NCBI RefSeq assembly: GCF_017114825.1
Contig: NZ_JADEVO010000003.1
Coordinates: 62,001-126,000 of the forward strand
DNA: 64,000 nt
Source of the DNA: Pseudomonas gregormendelii
GTDB lineage: Bacteria > Pseudomonadota > Gammaproteobacteria > Pseudomonadales > Pseudomonadaceae
Direction: 5' to 3'
Part shown: piece by piece, positions 1 to 8,416 of the stretch
Layout: each line of letters opens with the position of its first letter
Position numbering within the stretch: position 1 is the first letter of the stretch
Program-made: the position numbers and the translations under genes
The notes under the pieces: generated by a model
Told to the model about the DNA's origin: nothing
Seen by the model: only the letters and a program-made list of their open reading frames with translations
The model's database searches: none

Positions 1-740
1 GCGCGACTACTGCGGCGCTGGCGGCCGCGACCTTTGGTATGGTGGCGGGCGGTTTGTTGGGTAGCCCGCTGGCGCGCTGGTTGATTGAGCGCAACAAACT
101 CACGGTTAAAGCGGAAGCGGTGGGCAGCCTCAAGGCGTTCGAAGACGTGGTCCATAACCCGCCTGCCGCGCTGGATGCACCGACCCTGTTGCGCTTGTTG
201 ACCTGCATCGTGGTGATCATGGTCCTGGGTTTCTGGCTGGGCACCAGCTTGCAGCAGCACTTGGGCATTGTGTTGCCCAGCTATGTGGGCGCGATGTTTG
301 TGGCGATTATTTTGCGCAACCTCAATGACCGCAGCCAGGCGATCGACATGCCGGACCATGCTGTCAGCACCATTGGCGACGTGTGTTTGGGCATGTTTCT
401 GACCATGGCCATGATGAGCCTTAAGTTCTGGGAGCTGGAAAAGCTGGGATTGCCGCTGCTGGTGATCCTGGTGGTACAAGTGGTGATCATGATTTTGCTG
501 TGCGTATTCGTTTTGTTCCGCCTGTTTGGCCGTAACTACGACGCTGCCGTCCTTTGCGCAGGCTTCATGGGGCACGGGCTGGGCGCTACACCCAACGCCG
601 TGGCCAACATGGGGGCTATCTGTGACCACTACAAAGTGTTCTCGTATAAAGCCTTCATCATCGTGCCGTTGTGCGGCGCCGTGCTGATCGACATTGTGGC
701 CATCCCGATGATCACCTGGTTTATCAACGCCTTCAGCTAG
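1..740 (+). CDS. gltS: Sodium/glutamate symporter GltS, C-terminal part (5' end outside window)
   Basis: This is the C-terminal part of a GltS-type Na+-dependent glutamate uptake carrier of the inner membrane. The frame is open from base 3, and the first in-frame Met (base 39) is internal, so the true start lies upstream of the window. Visible features are a small-residue-rich helix (TTAALAAATFG), the GGLLGSPLARWLI segment typical of the GltS mid-protein, and five or six hydrophobic helices. A conserved-looking GFMGHGLGATPNAVANM loop near the end resembles the second re-entrant loop of the family. It ends at TAG 740. No clear terminator follows; the next 212 bases to the leuS fragment hold no supported gene. 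Confidence 0.85.
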   Translation, partial: ATTAALAAATFGMVAGGLLGSPLARWLIERNKLTVKAEAVGSLKAFEDVVHNPPAALDAPTLLRLLTCIVVIMVLGFWLGTSLQQHLGIVLPSYVGAMFVAIILRNLNDRSQAIDMPDHAVSTIGDVCLGMFLTMAMMSLKFWELEKLGLPLLVILVVQVVIMILLCVFVLFRLFGRNYDAAVLCAGFMGHGLGATPNAVANMGAICDHYKVFSYKAFIIVPLCGAVLIDIVAIPMITWFINAFS

Positions 741-952
741 AGGGCGGTCTCATGTGGACCGAGCGGGTGAAGTGCGTAACCTCCAGTCGATTTGGAGCAG
801 CGGATGAGCCTCCATCGGCTATTTAATGATGATTAATGGGAGCGGATGATCGAGGTGTTACTGCCGGTGATAACCGTCAGTTTGTCGACGCGGTAAATCC
901 GATACCGCGTACGTCACCTCAGCCTGAATATCAACTCCAGTTCGGCTCAAAC

Positions 953-1297
953 CTAATGAGCGCAGAGAAAATTCACGACCTGATTCGGCACATAGATCAC
1001 CTTGGTTACTGCACGCCTTTCAAGGGCCTCGATGACTTTGCCCCGAGCCATATCGACGTCGACCAACTCCTCACCGGTCCCCTCCGGAAGATCATCCACA
1101 TACTTGCCGTTAATGTAGATTCGTGTCGCCTTGACCGGGCGCACTCGAGCTTGGGGCCATGGTGCAGAGTCAATAGTGTCGTAGCCCAACTGCTCCCAGA
1201 TCTCAGAGCAGACGTGCGGAGCAAAGGGGAACAGGGCCTTCACAAAGTCAGCGCCAATTCGTTCGAAAAAATGTAGGAAAAACTCCCCGGCCTCCAC
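953..1297 (-). pseudogene. Truncated leucyl-tRNA synthetase C-terminal fragment
   Basis: The 114-codon reading frame (GTG at 1297) carries only the end of a class Ia leucyl-tRNA synthetase. It has a helical anticodon-binding segment with PFAPHVCSEIWEQLG, then the small C-terminal domain with an INGK turn and a closing KVIYVPNQVVNF strand. The Rossmann core, HIGH and KMSKS motifs and editing domain are absent, so it cannot charge tRNA. The sequence differs clearly from the usual Pseudomonas LeuS ending (VNGKLRGR and VPGRLVNIV from memory), which suggests a remnant of a foreign or second leuS rather than a copy of the housekeeping gene. The upstream bases to the XRE gene do not continue the protein. 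Confidence 0.7.
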
Positions 1298-1299
1298 TC

Positions 1300-1340
1300 A
1301 AAAAAAAGCCCCAAAGCTAATCAAACTTCGAGGCCTCTTT
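1300..1340 (-). terminator. Probable rho-independent terminator of the XRE-cupin gene
   Basis: Read on the minus strand, an imperfect stem pairs AAAGAGGCCTCGAAG with CTTTGGGGCTTTTT around a short AT-rich loop and ends in a run of T. It lies 16 to 56 bases past the stop of the XRE regulator. The stem has mismatches, so confidence is moderate. Confidence 0.5.
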
Positions 1341-1355
1341 ATCTCAAACATCCCA

Positions 1356-1943
1356 TCAAAACGTTGGCGGCGTAATCACCCAAATCACCACCGCATCCAC
1401 CTCTCCAGGATTGCCATACCGATGCGGCTCCTGACTCGAGAAGCTGAAACTGTCTCCCTCGCTCAGCAGAAAATGCCGTTGCCCAACCCACAACTCAAAA
1501 CGCCCCGACAGCAGATACCCGGCTTCTTCCCCCTCATGGCTGTAACTCTGCTGGCTATAAGTGCCAGGCGGAAACCGTGAGTGCAGCATCTCCAGTTGCC
1601 TATTCGGCTGCGGGGTCAGCAGTTGGTCGACGATTCCATCCTCGTAATGCACGCTCATCCGCGTGTTCTTGCGCACCACCACGCCGTGGTCTTCGGGGGC
1701 GGTGGCGGCTTCGCTGGCGAAGAACCACTGGATGGTCACGCCCAGGCTGCGGGCGATGTTGAAGAGGGCGGGGATGGAAGGGTAGGCGAGGTTGCGTTCG
1801 AGTTGGCTGATGTAGCCAGCGGTCAGCTCGCTCATGTTCGCCAGCTCGGCCAGGGTCATGCCCCGGCGTTTGCGCAGGCCGCGGATTCGGGTGCCGAGAA
1901 AACTGGGCTCTGGTGCGGCGCTGTCTTTACTGCCGTTGCTCAT
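1356..1943 (-). CDS. XRE-family transcriptional regulator with C-terminal cupin sensor
   Basis: A 195-residue DNA-binding regulator. Residues about 17-70 form an XRE helix-turn-helix (GMTLAELANMSELTAGYISQLERN), and residues about 100-192 form a cupin_2 barrel with YSHEGEEAGYLLSG and a second HRYGN strand. This PuuR-like layout is common in regulators of amine and amino-acid catabolism, where the cupin binds a small effector. The Met at 1943 sits about 50 bases beyond the stop of the oxidoreductase gene on the same strand, so the two are probably co-transcribed. The TTTACTG/CAGTAAA half-sites upstream of the oxidoreductase are candidate operators. Effector unknown. Confidence 0.85.
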   Translation of the reverse strand: MSNGSKDSAAPEPSFLGTRIRGLRKRRGMTLAELANMSELTAGYISQLERNLAYPSIPALFNIARSLGVTIQWFFASEAATAPEDHGVVVRKNTRMSVHYEDGIVDQLLTPQPNRQLEMLHSRFPPGTYSQQSYSHEGEEAGYLLSGRFELWVGQRHFLLSEGDSFSFSSQEPHRYGNPGEVDAVVIWVITPPTF

Positions 1944-1992
1944 GCGTACTCCAGGCCGGGGTTTGGGGGAAAACCCCGGAGTATAAACAGGC

Positions 1993-3954
1993 TCAAAGCG
2001 CCCAGGCGACTTTCAAACCTTCGTAGATGGCCTCTTCGGCAGTGCGCGGCGCCAGGCAGTCACCGATCTGGCGAAACTCCACCAGGCCTTGCAGTTCTGC
2101 GCCCAGGGTGTCGACCGGTTGATGACCCTGGCAGAGCACCAGGGTGTCGATATTTTCCAGCAACATCGGCTCGCTGCTCGCGGTGTGTTGCAGGTAGACG
2201 GTGCTGTCATCGCAGCCGTAGAGGCGGGCGTAGGGGGTGATGGGGATACCCAGTTTGTGCAGTTCGCCGGCCAGTTGGTCGCGCACGTACAGCGGCAGGT
2301 TTTCCCCGCAATGGGTGCCGTTGACTGCCAGGTGCACCTGATGCCCGGCGCGCACCAGGCGCTCGGCGATGCCGGGGCCGATCCAGTCGCAGCGCCAGTC
2401 CACCACGACCACCGAACGACCTATCTGTACTTCATTACGCAGCACTTGCCAGGCGTCCACCACCTGCAGTTCGCCGCCACGCTCGAAGGTTGGCCAATAG
2501 GGCTCGGCGCCAGTGGCGATGATCACCAGGTCGGGGCGCTCGCGCTCCACCAGGGCGCGGTCGACCCGAGTGTTGCGCACCACCCGTACACCCGCCAGTT
2601 CCATCTCCCGCTGCAGGTTGGTGCTGGCCCCACCGAACTCGCTGCGTCGCGGTAACAGCTGCGCCAGCAGCACCTGGCCGCCGAGTTGCGCGGCCGCTTC
2701 ATAGAGGGTGACCTCGTGCCCGCGCTGGGCCGCTACCGCAGCGGCTTTCATGCCGGCCGGCCCTCCGCCGGCAATCATGATGCGCTTGCGTTGGCCGGTA
2801 GGTTGCCGGTTGCCGAAGATCAACTCGCGCCCGGTCTCCGGGTGCTGGATGCAGGAGATCGGCAAGCCTTTGTGGAAGTGGCCGATGCACGCCTGGTTGC
2901 AGGCGATGCAGGCGCGCACGTCTTCTACACGGCCGCTGTCGGTTTTGTTGGGCATTTGCGGGTCGCAGATCAGCGCGCGGGTCATGCCGCAGACGTCGGC
3001 CTGACCCCGGGCCAGGATCAGCTCCGCTTCCTGGGGCTGGTTGATGCGCCCGGTGACGAACAGCGGGATGGACAGACCGGCCTTGAAGGTTCCGGCTTCC
3101 CTGGCCAGATAGGCCGCTTCGATCGCCATGGGCGGCACGATGTGCACGGCACCGCCCAGGGATGCAGAAGTACCGGCGACGATGTGCACGTAATCCAGGC
3201 TGGTTTGCAATGCCTGCACGGCGAGCAGCGATTCGTCCTCGGTGAGTCCTTCCGGGTCGCGCTCGTCTGCGGAAATGCGCAGGCCGATGATGAAGTTTTC
3301 ATCGGTACTGGCCCGCACAGCAGCGATGATTTCCCGCAGCAAGCGCAGGCGCTGTTCCAGCTCGCCGTTGTAGCCATCGGTGCGGCGATTGACTCGCTGG
3401 TTGATGAACTGCGCGGGCAGATAACCGTGACTGGCGACCACCTCCACGCCGTCGATCCCGGCTTGACACAGGCGCCGCGCCGCTGCCGCGTACCCGGCGA
3501 CAATCTCGTCGATCATGGCTTGATCCAGTGCCCGTGGCATCACCCGAAACCGCTCGTTGGGCACCGCCGAAGCTGAATAGGCCACCGCCAGCAGGCCGTC
3601 GCTGGACTCCATGATTTCCCGCCCAGGGTGGAAGATCTGCGACAGCACCACCGTCCCGTGCGCATGGCAGGTTTGCGCCAGTTTGCGGTAGCCCTCAATG
3701 CAGGCGTCATCGGTGGCCATCAACACGTGCGAGGTATAACGCGCGCTGTCGTGCACACCCGCCACCTGCAGCACGATCAGCCCGGCACCCCCTGCCGCGC
3801 GCGCCTGGTGGTAAGCGATCAGTTGATCATTGACCAGGTTGTCGGTGGGCATCGAAGTGTCATGTCCGCTGGACATGATGCGGTTTTTCAGGCGTTTGCC
3901 GCGTAGCAGCAGGGGTTCGAACAGGTGCGCGAAAGCGGGGGACGAGGTGCTCAT
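1993..3954 (-). CDS. FMN/FAD/Fe-S oxidoreductase, 2,4-dienoyl-CoA reductase / amine demethylase family
   Basis: A 653-residue flavoprotein. Residues about 8-340 are an old-yellow-enzyme TIM barrel (SHGYLPAQFINQRVNRRTDG is the typical barrel signature). C349, C352, C356 and C368 have the Cx2Cx3Cx11C spacing of the 4Fe-4S site in FadH and trimethylamine dehydrogenase. From about 392 an FAD/NAD(P)-binding half begins with IAGGGPAGMKAA. Members include dienoyl-CoA reductases and demethylases of N-methylated amino acids. Its partner XRE-cupin gene and the divergent porin/amidohydrolase pair favour an amino-acid or betaine substrate, possibly an N-methylproline-type compound; that choice is inference. 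No fatty-acid gene is adjacent. Confidence 0.8.
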   Translation of the reverse strand: MSTSSPAFAHLFEPLLLRGKRLKNRIMSSGHDTSMPTDNLVNDQLIAYHQARAAGGAGLIVLQVAGVHDSARYTSHVLMATDDACIEGYRKLAQTCHAHGTVVLSQIFHPGREIMESSDGLLAVAYSASAVPNERFRVMPRALDQAMIDEIVAGYAAAARRLCQAGIDGVEVVASHGYLPAQFINQRVNRRTDGYNGELEQRLRLLREIIAAVRASTDENFIIGLRISADERDPEGLTEDESLLAVQALQTSLDYVHIVAGTSASLGGAVHIVPPMAIEAAYLAREAGTFKAGLSIPLFVTGRINQPQEAELILARGQADVCGMTRALICDPQMPNKTDSGRVEDVRACIACNQACIGHFHKGLPISCIQHPETGRELIFGNRQPTGQRKRIMIAGGGPAGMKAAAVAAQRGHEVTLYEAAAQLGGQVLLAQLLPRRSEFGGASTNLQREMELAGVRVVRNTRVDRALVERERPDLVIIATGAEPYWPTFERGGELQVVDAWQVLRNEVQIGRSVVVVDWRCDWIGPGIAERLVRAGHQVHLAVNGTHCGENLPLYVRDQLAGELHKLGIPITPYARLYGCDDSTVYLQHTASSEPMLLENIDTLVLCQGHQPVDTLGAELQGLVEFRQIGDCLAPRTAEEAIYEGLKVAWAL

Positions 3955-4023
3955 GATGGGGCTACTCCAGGCGGCCTGAAGCCGAAAGGGCCGGTTTTCG
4001 GCGTTATTATTTTTCTATAAGAG

Positions 4024-4060
4024 TTTACCTTCAGTAAAAAATCAATGGTTTTGTTTACTG
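4024..4060. promoter_or_regulatory. Candidate operator with repeated TTTACTG / CAGTAAA half-sites
   Basis: In the AT-rich 277-base divergent region between the oxidoreductase and the OprD gene, TTTAC (4024-4028) pairs with GTAAA (4034-4038), and CAGTAAA (4032-4038) is the exact inverse of TTTACTG (4054-4060). Three related half-sites within 37 bases suggest a cooperative repressor site. The XRE-cupin regulator is the obvious candidate to bind it. No promoter boxes could be fixed with confidence. Confidence 0.5.
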
Positions 4061-4231
4061 GATGTCGACTGGAACCAGATGTAATGCCGATGTTACAAAT
4101 CCGTTACTTCGATTGCGCAAGGCGAGCAATTCTCAACATATAAATTCTATTAATGGCAATGGCAGGGTGCCTACCATTGGCAGGTACAGGCATTTGCAGA
4201 AAACAATAATAATCAAGCTCTGAGGCCTACA

Positions 4232-5512
4232 ATGAAGCTGTGTTCACTATTGGGTGTGGTTGTTCTATCGGCATCTGGAAGTTATTTGAAAGTGCAGGCA
4301 GAAGATGTGGGCGAAGGATTAGTCGAGGGTGGCTCGGCAACTATTACCGCTCGCAATATGTATTTTAATCGGAACTCACTCTCGCATTATCCCGATGCCC
4401 GTGGTTGGGGGCAGGGTTTCCAGATGGATTACCAGTCCGGATTTACTCAAGGTAAAGTCGGCCTTGGGCTGGATGCAAGTGCCTATACTGCCTACAAGCT
4501 GGATGGCGGTCGCGGTACGGTTGGCACGGGAATGTTTCCCGCTGAGGGAGATCGCGAAAGAACCGAGTCTGCGACACTCAACGCTTCGGTAAAGATGAAG
4601 TGGTCAAACACTGTCATAAAGTACGGCGATCTGCGCCCATACAATCCGGTATTTGCGACTCCCGATTTACGCCTGATGCCGATGACCACCCGTGGCATAC
4701 AACTGTTGAGTGATGATATCGACAAAGTCAGCATCGATATCGGGCATTTCCATTCCACCAGAGGTTATACCAGTACAGGTCACGACGGTGGCTTCATGGC
4801 GGGTTACGCCGCGGTGGACAGCGGCGATGTCGATTATGCAGGCTTCACCTACACGCCATTAGAGCAGGGCGGCGTCGGCTTCTACGTGTCCCAGGCGCAG
4901 GACTTGTGGCGCCAGTACTATGTCAATGGCAACTACAGCTTTGTCCTGACTGCGGGACAGACTCTCGGCGTTGACTTCAACCTCTATCGATCACTGGATC
5001 AGGGCCAGGCCAATGCCGGCGATATCAATGTCACCGCCTGGTCGTTGGCGACGGCCTATGCCAATGGCCCGCATACGCTGACGCTGTCTTATCAAAAGAT
5101 CCATGGAGGTCAGCCATTTGATTATCTGATGGCTTCGGATGGGACTTACATGGACTCGATCTATCTGGCCAACTCTTCGCAATACGGGGACTTCAATGGC
5201 CTTGGCGAACAGTCAGTCGGCCTGGCCTATGAATATGATTTTGGTTCTACGGGTGTTTTACATACCACGCTGGGCTTCAAGTATATCTATGGATTTGATA
5301 TCGATAATGAGCAAGTTGATCCGGACGGGTTGTACGCTTACTTCGCTCATGCGGATAAGCAGATAGAGCGAGACGTCGATATTAAAACCGTTGTTGAAGC
5401 GGGCCCGTTGAAAGATTTGTCGGTTCGGGTGCGTTACGCCGAACATGCCTTTAGCGGTGACAGTGTTAAACAACTGCGGATCATCACTCAATACCCGATC
5501 AATATTTTTTGA
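4232..5512 (+). CDS. OprD-family outer-membrane porin
   Basis: A 426-residue exported beta-barrel. The signal peptide covers about residues 1-23 (MKLCSLLGVVVLSASG... to VQAED). It is followed by the OprD-family opening with GGSATITARNMYFNR and DARGWGQGFQMDYQSGFT, and the TTRGIQLLSDD and YTSTGHDGGFMAGYAA segments seen across the family. The last residue is Phe, as expected for BamA-dependent barrels. OprD-family channels admit basic amino acids, small acids or aromatics; the substrate cannot be read off here. The amidohydrolase follows after 40 bases, probably in one operon. The coding sequence is visibly richer in A/T, with more ATA/TTA-type codons, than the gene after it. Confidence 0.88.
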   Translation: MKLCSLLGVVVLSASGSYLKVQAEDVGEGLVEGGSATITARNMYFNRNSLSHYPDARGWGQGFQMDYQSGFTQGKVGLGLDASAYTAYKLDGGRGTVGTGMFPAEGDRERTESATLNASVKMKWSNTVIKYGDLRPYNPVFATPDLRLMPMTTRGIQLLSDDIDKVSIDIGHFHSTRGYTSTGHDGGFMAGYAAVDSGDVDYAGFTYTPLEQGGVGFYVSQAQDLWRQYYVNGNYSFVLTAGQTLGVDFNLYRSLDQGQANAGDINVTAWSLATAYANGPHTLTLSYQKIHGGQPFDYLMASDGTYMDSIYLANSSQYGDFNGLGEQSVGLAYEYDFGSTGVLHTTLGFKYIYGFDIDNEQVDPDGLYAYFAHADKQIERDVDIKTVVEAGPLKDLSVRVRYAEHAFSGDSVKQLRIITQYPINIF

Positions 5513-5552
5513 TGTGCGTTCATCCGTCCAATAACAATAAAAGAGGTATCCC

Positions 5553-6851
5553 ATGAAGCTCTCGAGTATCGCGTTGGCCGTAACCCTCTCGTCGCTGTCG
5601 TTGTCCGCACTGGCCGACACGGTCTACATCCATGCCGGTCGCCTGGTGGACGTGGAGCGCGGCAAGGTGCTGACGGACCAGCGCATCAAGGTCGATGGCG
5701 AGCGCATCGTGGCCGTTGAGCCCTGGAGTGCACCGCCGGCTGACAGCACCGTTATCGACTGGTCGGGCAAGACTGTGCTGCCGGGCCTGATCGACATGCA
5801 CACGCATATCGCCGACTGGGACATGACCAACAACGTTGCCGAACCCCTCCTGCATTCTGCCCAGGACTACGCGCTGCTGGGCGCCAAACATGCCTATCAG
5901 ACCTTGCGCGCAGGGTTCACCACGGTCCACGACGTGGGGACCTACCGCGCGTTTACCGACGTCTCGCTACGTGATGCGATCAACGCCAATCAGGTGCTGG
6001 GGCCACGGATGAATGTAGTCGGCGCTTATCTCTCAGTAGCGGGTGGCGGCGGTGAGGTGACGGGCCTGGCACCGGGCATCACGGTGCCGGACGATATGCG
6101 GGTGGGCGTCTATCGCGATACCAATGACGCAAAACTCAAGACCCGGTACCTGTTCCAGCACGGCGTCGACACCATCAAGATGGTCGGCACGGGCGCCGTA
6201 TTGGCCGAAGGCACCGAGCCTGGCCAGATGGAAATGACCGAGGACGAAATGCGCGCGGTAGTGCAGGAGGCCAAGGTGCATAAGAGCTATGCGACCGTGC
6301 ACGCCCATGGCGCCGACGGCATCAAGGCGGCTATCCGCGCCGGCGCAAAATCCGTGGAGCATGCCTCGCTGCTGGACGATGAAGGCATCAAGCTGGCCAA
6401 GGACAACGGCACTTATCTGGTCATGGATATCTACAACGGAGACTTCATCGACAAGGTCGGGCGCGAGGAAAAGTGGCCGGAAAGTTACCTGCGTAAAAAC
6501 ACCGAAACCACCGAAGTACAGCGTGAAGGTTTCCGCAAGGCGGTCAAGGCCGGTGTAAAAATCGCCTATGGCACCGATGCCGGGATTTACCCGCACGGCA
6601 AAAACGCCCGGCAGTTCGCCTACATGGTCAAGTACGGAATGACCCCAATGCAGGCGATTCAGTCCGCCACCGTGGTCGCCGCAGACCTGCTCAATTGGCA
6701 GCAGGACGTAGGCGCTGTCAGTGTCGGTCGCTTTGCCGACATGATCGCGGTCGAGGGTGATCCGCTGGCTGACATTGCGATCCTGGAGAAAACCCCGGTG
6801 GTCATGAAGGGCGGCGCGATTGTTCCGCCTGACGTGCTGCCGGGTATGTAA
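5553..6851 (+). CDS. Exported metal-dependent amidohydrolase (prolidase/carboxypeptidase-like, COG1228)
   Basis: A 432-residue amidohydrolase with a cleavable signal peptide (ending SLSALA at about 21), hence periplasmic. The HxH metal ligands are H83 and H85 in DMHTHI. The probable carboxylated Lys lies in DTIKMVGTG, further ligands lie in HAHG and EHAS, and the terminal Asp in YGTDAGIYPHG. This layout fits the subgroup of Xaa-Pro dipeptidases and of carboxypeptidases that release C-terminal Arg or Lys. Start ATG 5553 has an AAAGAGG ribosome site. Together with OprD upstream and arginine catabolism downstream, a role in freeing amino acids from short peptides is plausible but unproven. Confidence 0.82.
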   Translation: MKLSSIALAVTLSSLSLSALADTVYIHAGRLVDVERGKVLTDQRIKVDGERIVAVEPWSAPPADSTVIDWSGKTVLPGLIDMHTHIADWDMTNNVAEPLLHSAQDYALLGAKHAYQTLRAGFTTVHDVGTYRAFTDVSLRDAINANQVLGPRMNVVGAYLSVAGGGGEVTGLAPGITVPDDMRVGVYRDTNDAKLKTRYLFQHGVDTIKMVGTGAVLAEGTEPGQMEMTEDEMRAVVQEAKVHKSYATVHAHGADGIKAAIRAGAKSVEHASLLDDEGIKLAKDNGTYLVMDIYNGDFIDKVGREEKWPESYLRKNTETTEVQREGFRKAVKAGVKIAYGTDAGIYPHGKNARQFAYMVKYGMTPMQAIQSATVVAADLLNWQQDVGAVSVGRFADMIAVEGDPLADIAILEKTPVVMKGGAIVPPDVLPGM

Positions 6852-6954
6852 AGCAGCGCGACGTCTGGAGTCGGCGAGGGCAGTTGCTGTACAGTCGTTC
6901 AGCTCTTGAATGGCTCGTACAGGGCTCAACCCTCGCCTCCAGGAAGGTCGTGCA

Positions 6955-7602
6955 ATGACTCAGGAAGTCCGATTCTCCAGAATGGCGCCGGAACTGCGCA
7001 AAACCAATCTCATCGAGGCCACGCTCGTGTGCCTGCAGCGCCATGGCTTCCAGGGCGCGTCGATCCGCAAGATTTCCGCCGAGGCCGGTGTATCGGTCGG
7101 GCTGATCAGTCATCACTATTCCGGCAAGGACGAGCTGGTCGCCGAAGCCTATCTGGCGGTGACCGGCCGCGTCATGGCACTGCTTCGCGCGGCCATGGAA
7201 CAGGCCGCGCCCAATGCCCGTGAACGTTTGTCGGCGTTTTTTCGCGGCTCGTTTTCCGCCGAACTGCTCGACCCGCAACTGCTTGATGCCTGGCTGGCGT
7301 TCTGGGGCGCGGTCAAGACGGCAGAGGCGATCAACCTTGCCCACGAACAGTCCTATGGCGAGTACCGGGCCATCCTGCGCAAGGTGCTCAACGAACTGGC
7401 GGAGGAGGAGGGCTGGCAACGATTCGATTCCGACCTGGCTGCCATCAGCCTCAGCGCCTTGCTCGACGGCTTGTGGCTGGAATCGGGTCTCAACCCCGGC
7501 ACCTTCACGCCGGAGCAGGGCATGCAGATCTGCGAAGCCTGGGTCGACGGTTTGCAGGCCGGTGGTCGGCAGCGATTCACTTTGCAGACGACGGGCTGTT
7601 GA
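6955..7602 (+). CDS. TetR-family regulator, BetI-like
   Basis: A 215-residue regulator. The N-terminal TetR helix-turn-helix spans about residues 15-62 (IEATLVCLQRHGFQGASIRK and VSVGLISHHYSGKDEL), and the C-terminal half resembles the BetI-type ligand domain. I chose ATG 6955 because AGGAAG lies eight bases upstream and the protein then opens like its relatives; an in-frame ATG at 6910 would add an unlikely 15-residue tail. No betaine genes (betA, betB) adjoin it, so BetI itself is unlikely. It may control the porin/amidohydrolase pair upstream or the regulatory genes downstream. Confidence 0.8.
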   Translation: MTQEVRFSRMAPELRKTNLIEATLVCLQRHGFQGASIRKISAEAGVSVGLISHHYSGKDELVAEAYLAVTGRVMALLRAAMEQAAPNARERLSAFFRGSFSAELLDPQLLDAWLAFWGAVKTAEAINLAHEQSYGEYRAILRKVLNELAEEEGWQRFDSDLAAISLSALLDGLWLESGLNPGTFTPEQGMQICEAWVDGLQAGGRQRFTLQTTGC

Positions 7603-7694
7603 TCGATCGTTCAGTAGTGGCTACTCTCTGCCTCCAGTGGTAACCACAACTCTAATAAGAAACACGCCTTCGGGCATACGCGGGACACCTAGCG

Positions 7695-8411
7695 ATGACT
7701 CCTCGGGTATTGATCGTCGACGACGATCCGTTGATTCGCGAACTGCTGCAGGCCTACCTGTCCCAGGAAGGTTATGAAGTGCATTGCGCCGCCACTGCTG
7801 AGTTGGCCGAGACCTTCCTGGCGAGCCAGAGCGTCGACCTGGTGATGCTCGATATCCGCCTGCCGGGCAAGGATGGCCTGACCCTGACGCGGGAGCTGCG
7901 GGTGCGTTCGGAGGTCGGGATCATCCTGATCACCGGGCGCAACGATGAAATCGATCGCATCGTCGGCCTCGAGTGCGGCGCCGATGACTATGTGATCAAG
8001 CCGCTTAATCCGCGGGAACTGGTGTCCCGGGCGAAGAACCTGATTCGCCGGGTGCGCCACGCCCACACGCCGCATCCTGTTGCTGCGGTTGCCCGCCCGG
8101 TCAAGCAATTCGCCGCCTGGGCGCTGGACACTGATCGCCGGCGGTTGATCGACCACAGCGGCAGTGAAACCCTGCTGACCCATGGCGAGTACCAGTTGCT
8201 CAGCGTGTTCCTGCGCAACAGCGGGCACACCTTGAGCCGGGATCAGTTGATGGACCAGATCCGCAACCGCGAATGGGTGCCCAACGATCGCTCCATCGAT
8301 GTGCTGGTGGGACGCTTGCGGCGCAAGTTGCATGACGACCCGGCCGAGCCTGAACTGATCATCACCATCCACGGTGCCGGCTATCTGTTTACCGCCAGCG
8401 TCGCGGCCTGA
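7695..8411 (+). CDS. aruR: OmpR-type response regulator of the aru locus
   Basis: A 238-residue response regulator. The receiver domain covers residues 1-115 with the acidic pocket D9/D10, phospho-acceptor D53 (MLDIRLPG) and switch residues ITGR...KPLNP. A winged-helix DNA-binding domain follows at about 140-235 (LLTHGEYQLL, GRLRRKLHDD). It resembles TorR. Its position, followed by a kinase, a permease and then a crotonase/ACAD/ligase/aruI/aruH series, matches from memory the AruR regulator of the arginine transaminase pathway (PA4983 in PAO1). The binding-protein gene begins only five bases after the stop, so it is in the same operon. Confidence 0.85.
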   Translation: MTPRVLIVDDDPLIRELLQAYLSQEGYEVHCAATAELAETFLASQSVDLVMLDIRLPGKDGLTLTRELRVRSEVGIILITGRNDEIDRIVGLECGADDYVIKPLNPRELVSRAKNLIRRVRHAHTPHPVAAVARPVKQFAAWALDTDRRRLIDHSGSETLLTHGEYQLLSVFLRNSGHTLSRDQLMDQIRNREWVPNDRSIDVLVGRLRRKLHDDPAEPELIITIHGAGYLFTASVAA

Positions 8412-8416
8412 GCGGC

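Noticed and set aside
741-952. Possible small gene or terminator after gltS
   Set aside because: No ORF with ribosome site, no stable stem with T-run and no recognisable RNA motif could be supported.
836-1276. 146-codon plus-strand ORF between gltS and the XRE gene
   Set aside because: It lies antisense to the leuS fragment, whose protein is clearly recognisable; the plus-strand translation shows no family signature and lacks a good ribosome site.
6955-7602. Authentic BetI repressor
   Set aside because: No betA, betB or choline transporter genes adjoin it, and the DNA-binding helix differs from BetI; only BetI-like can be supported.
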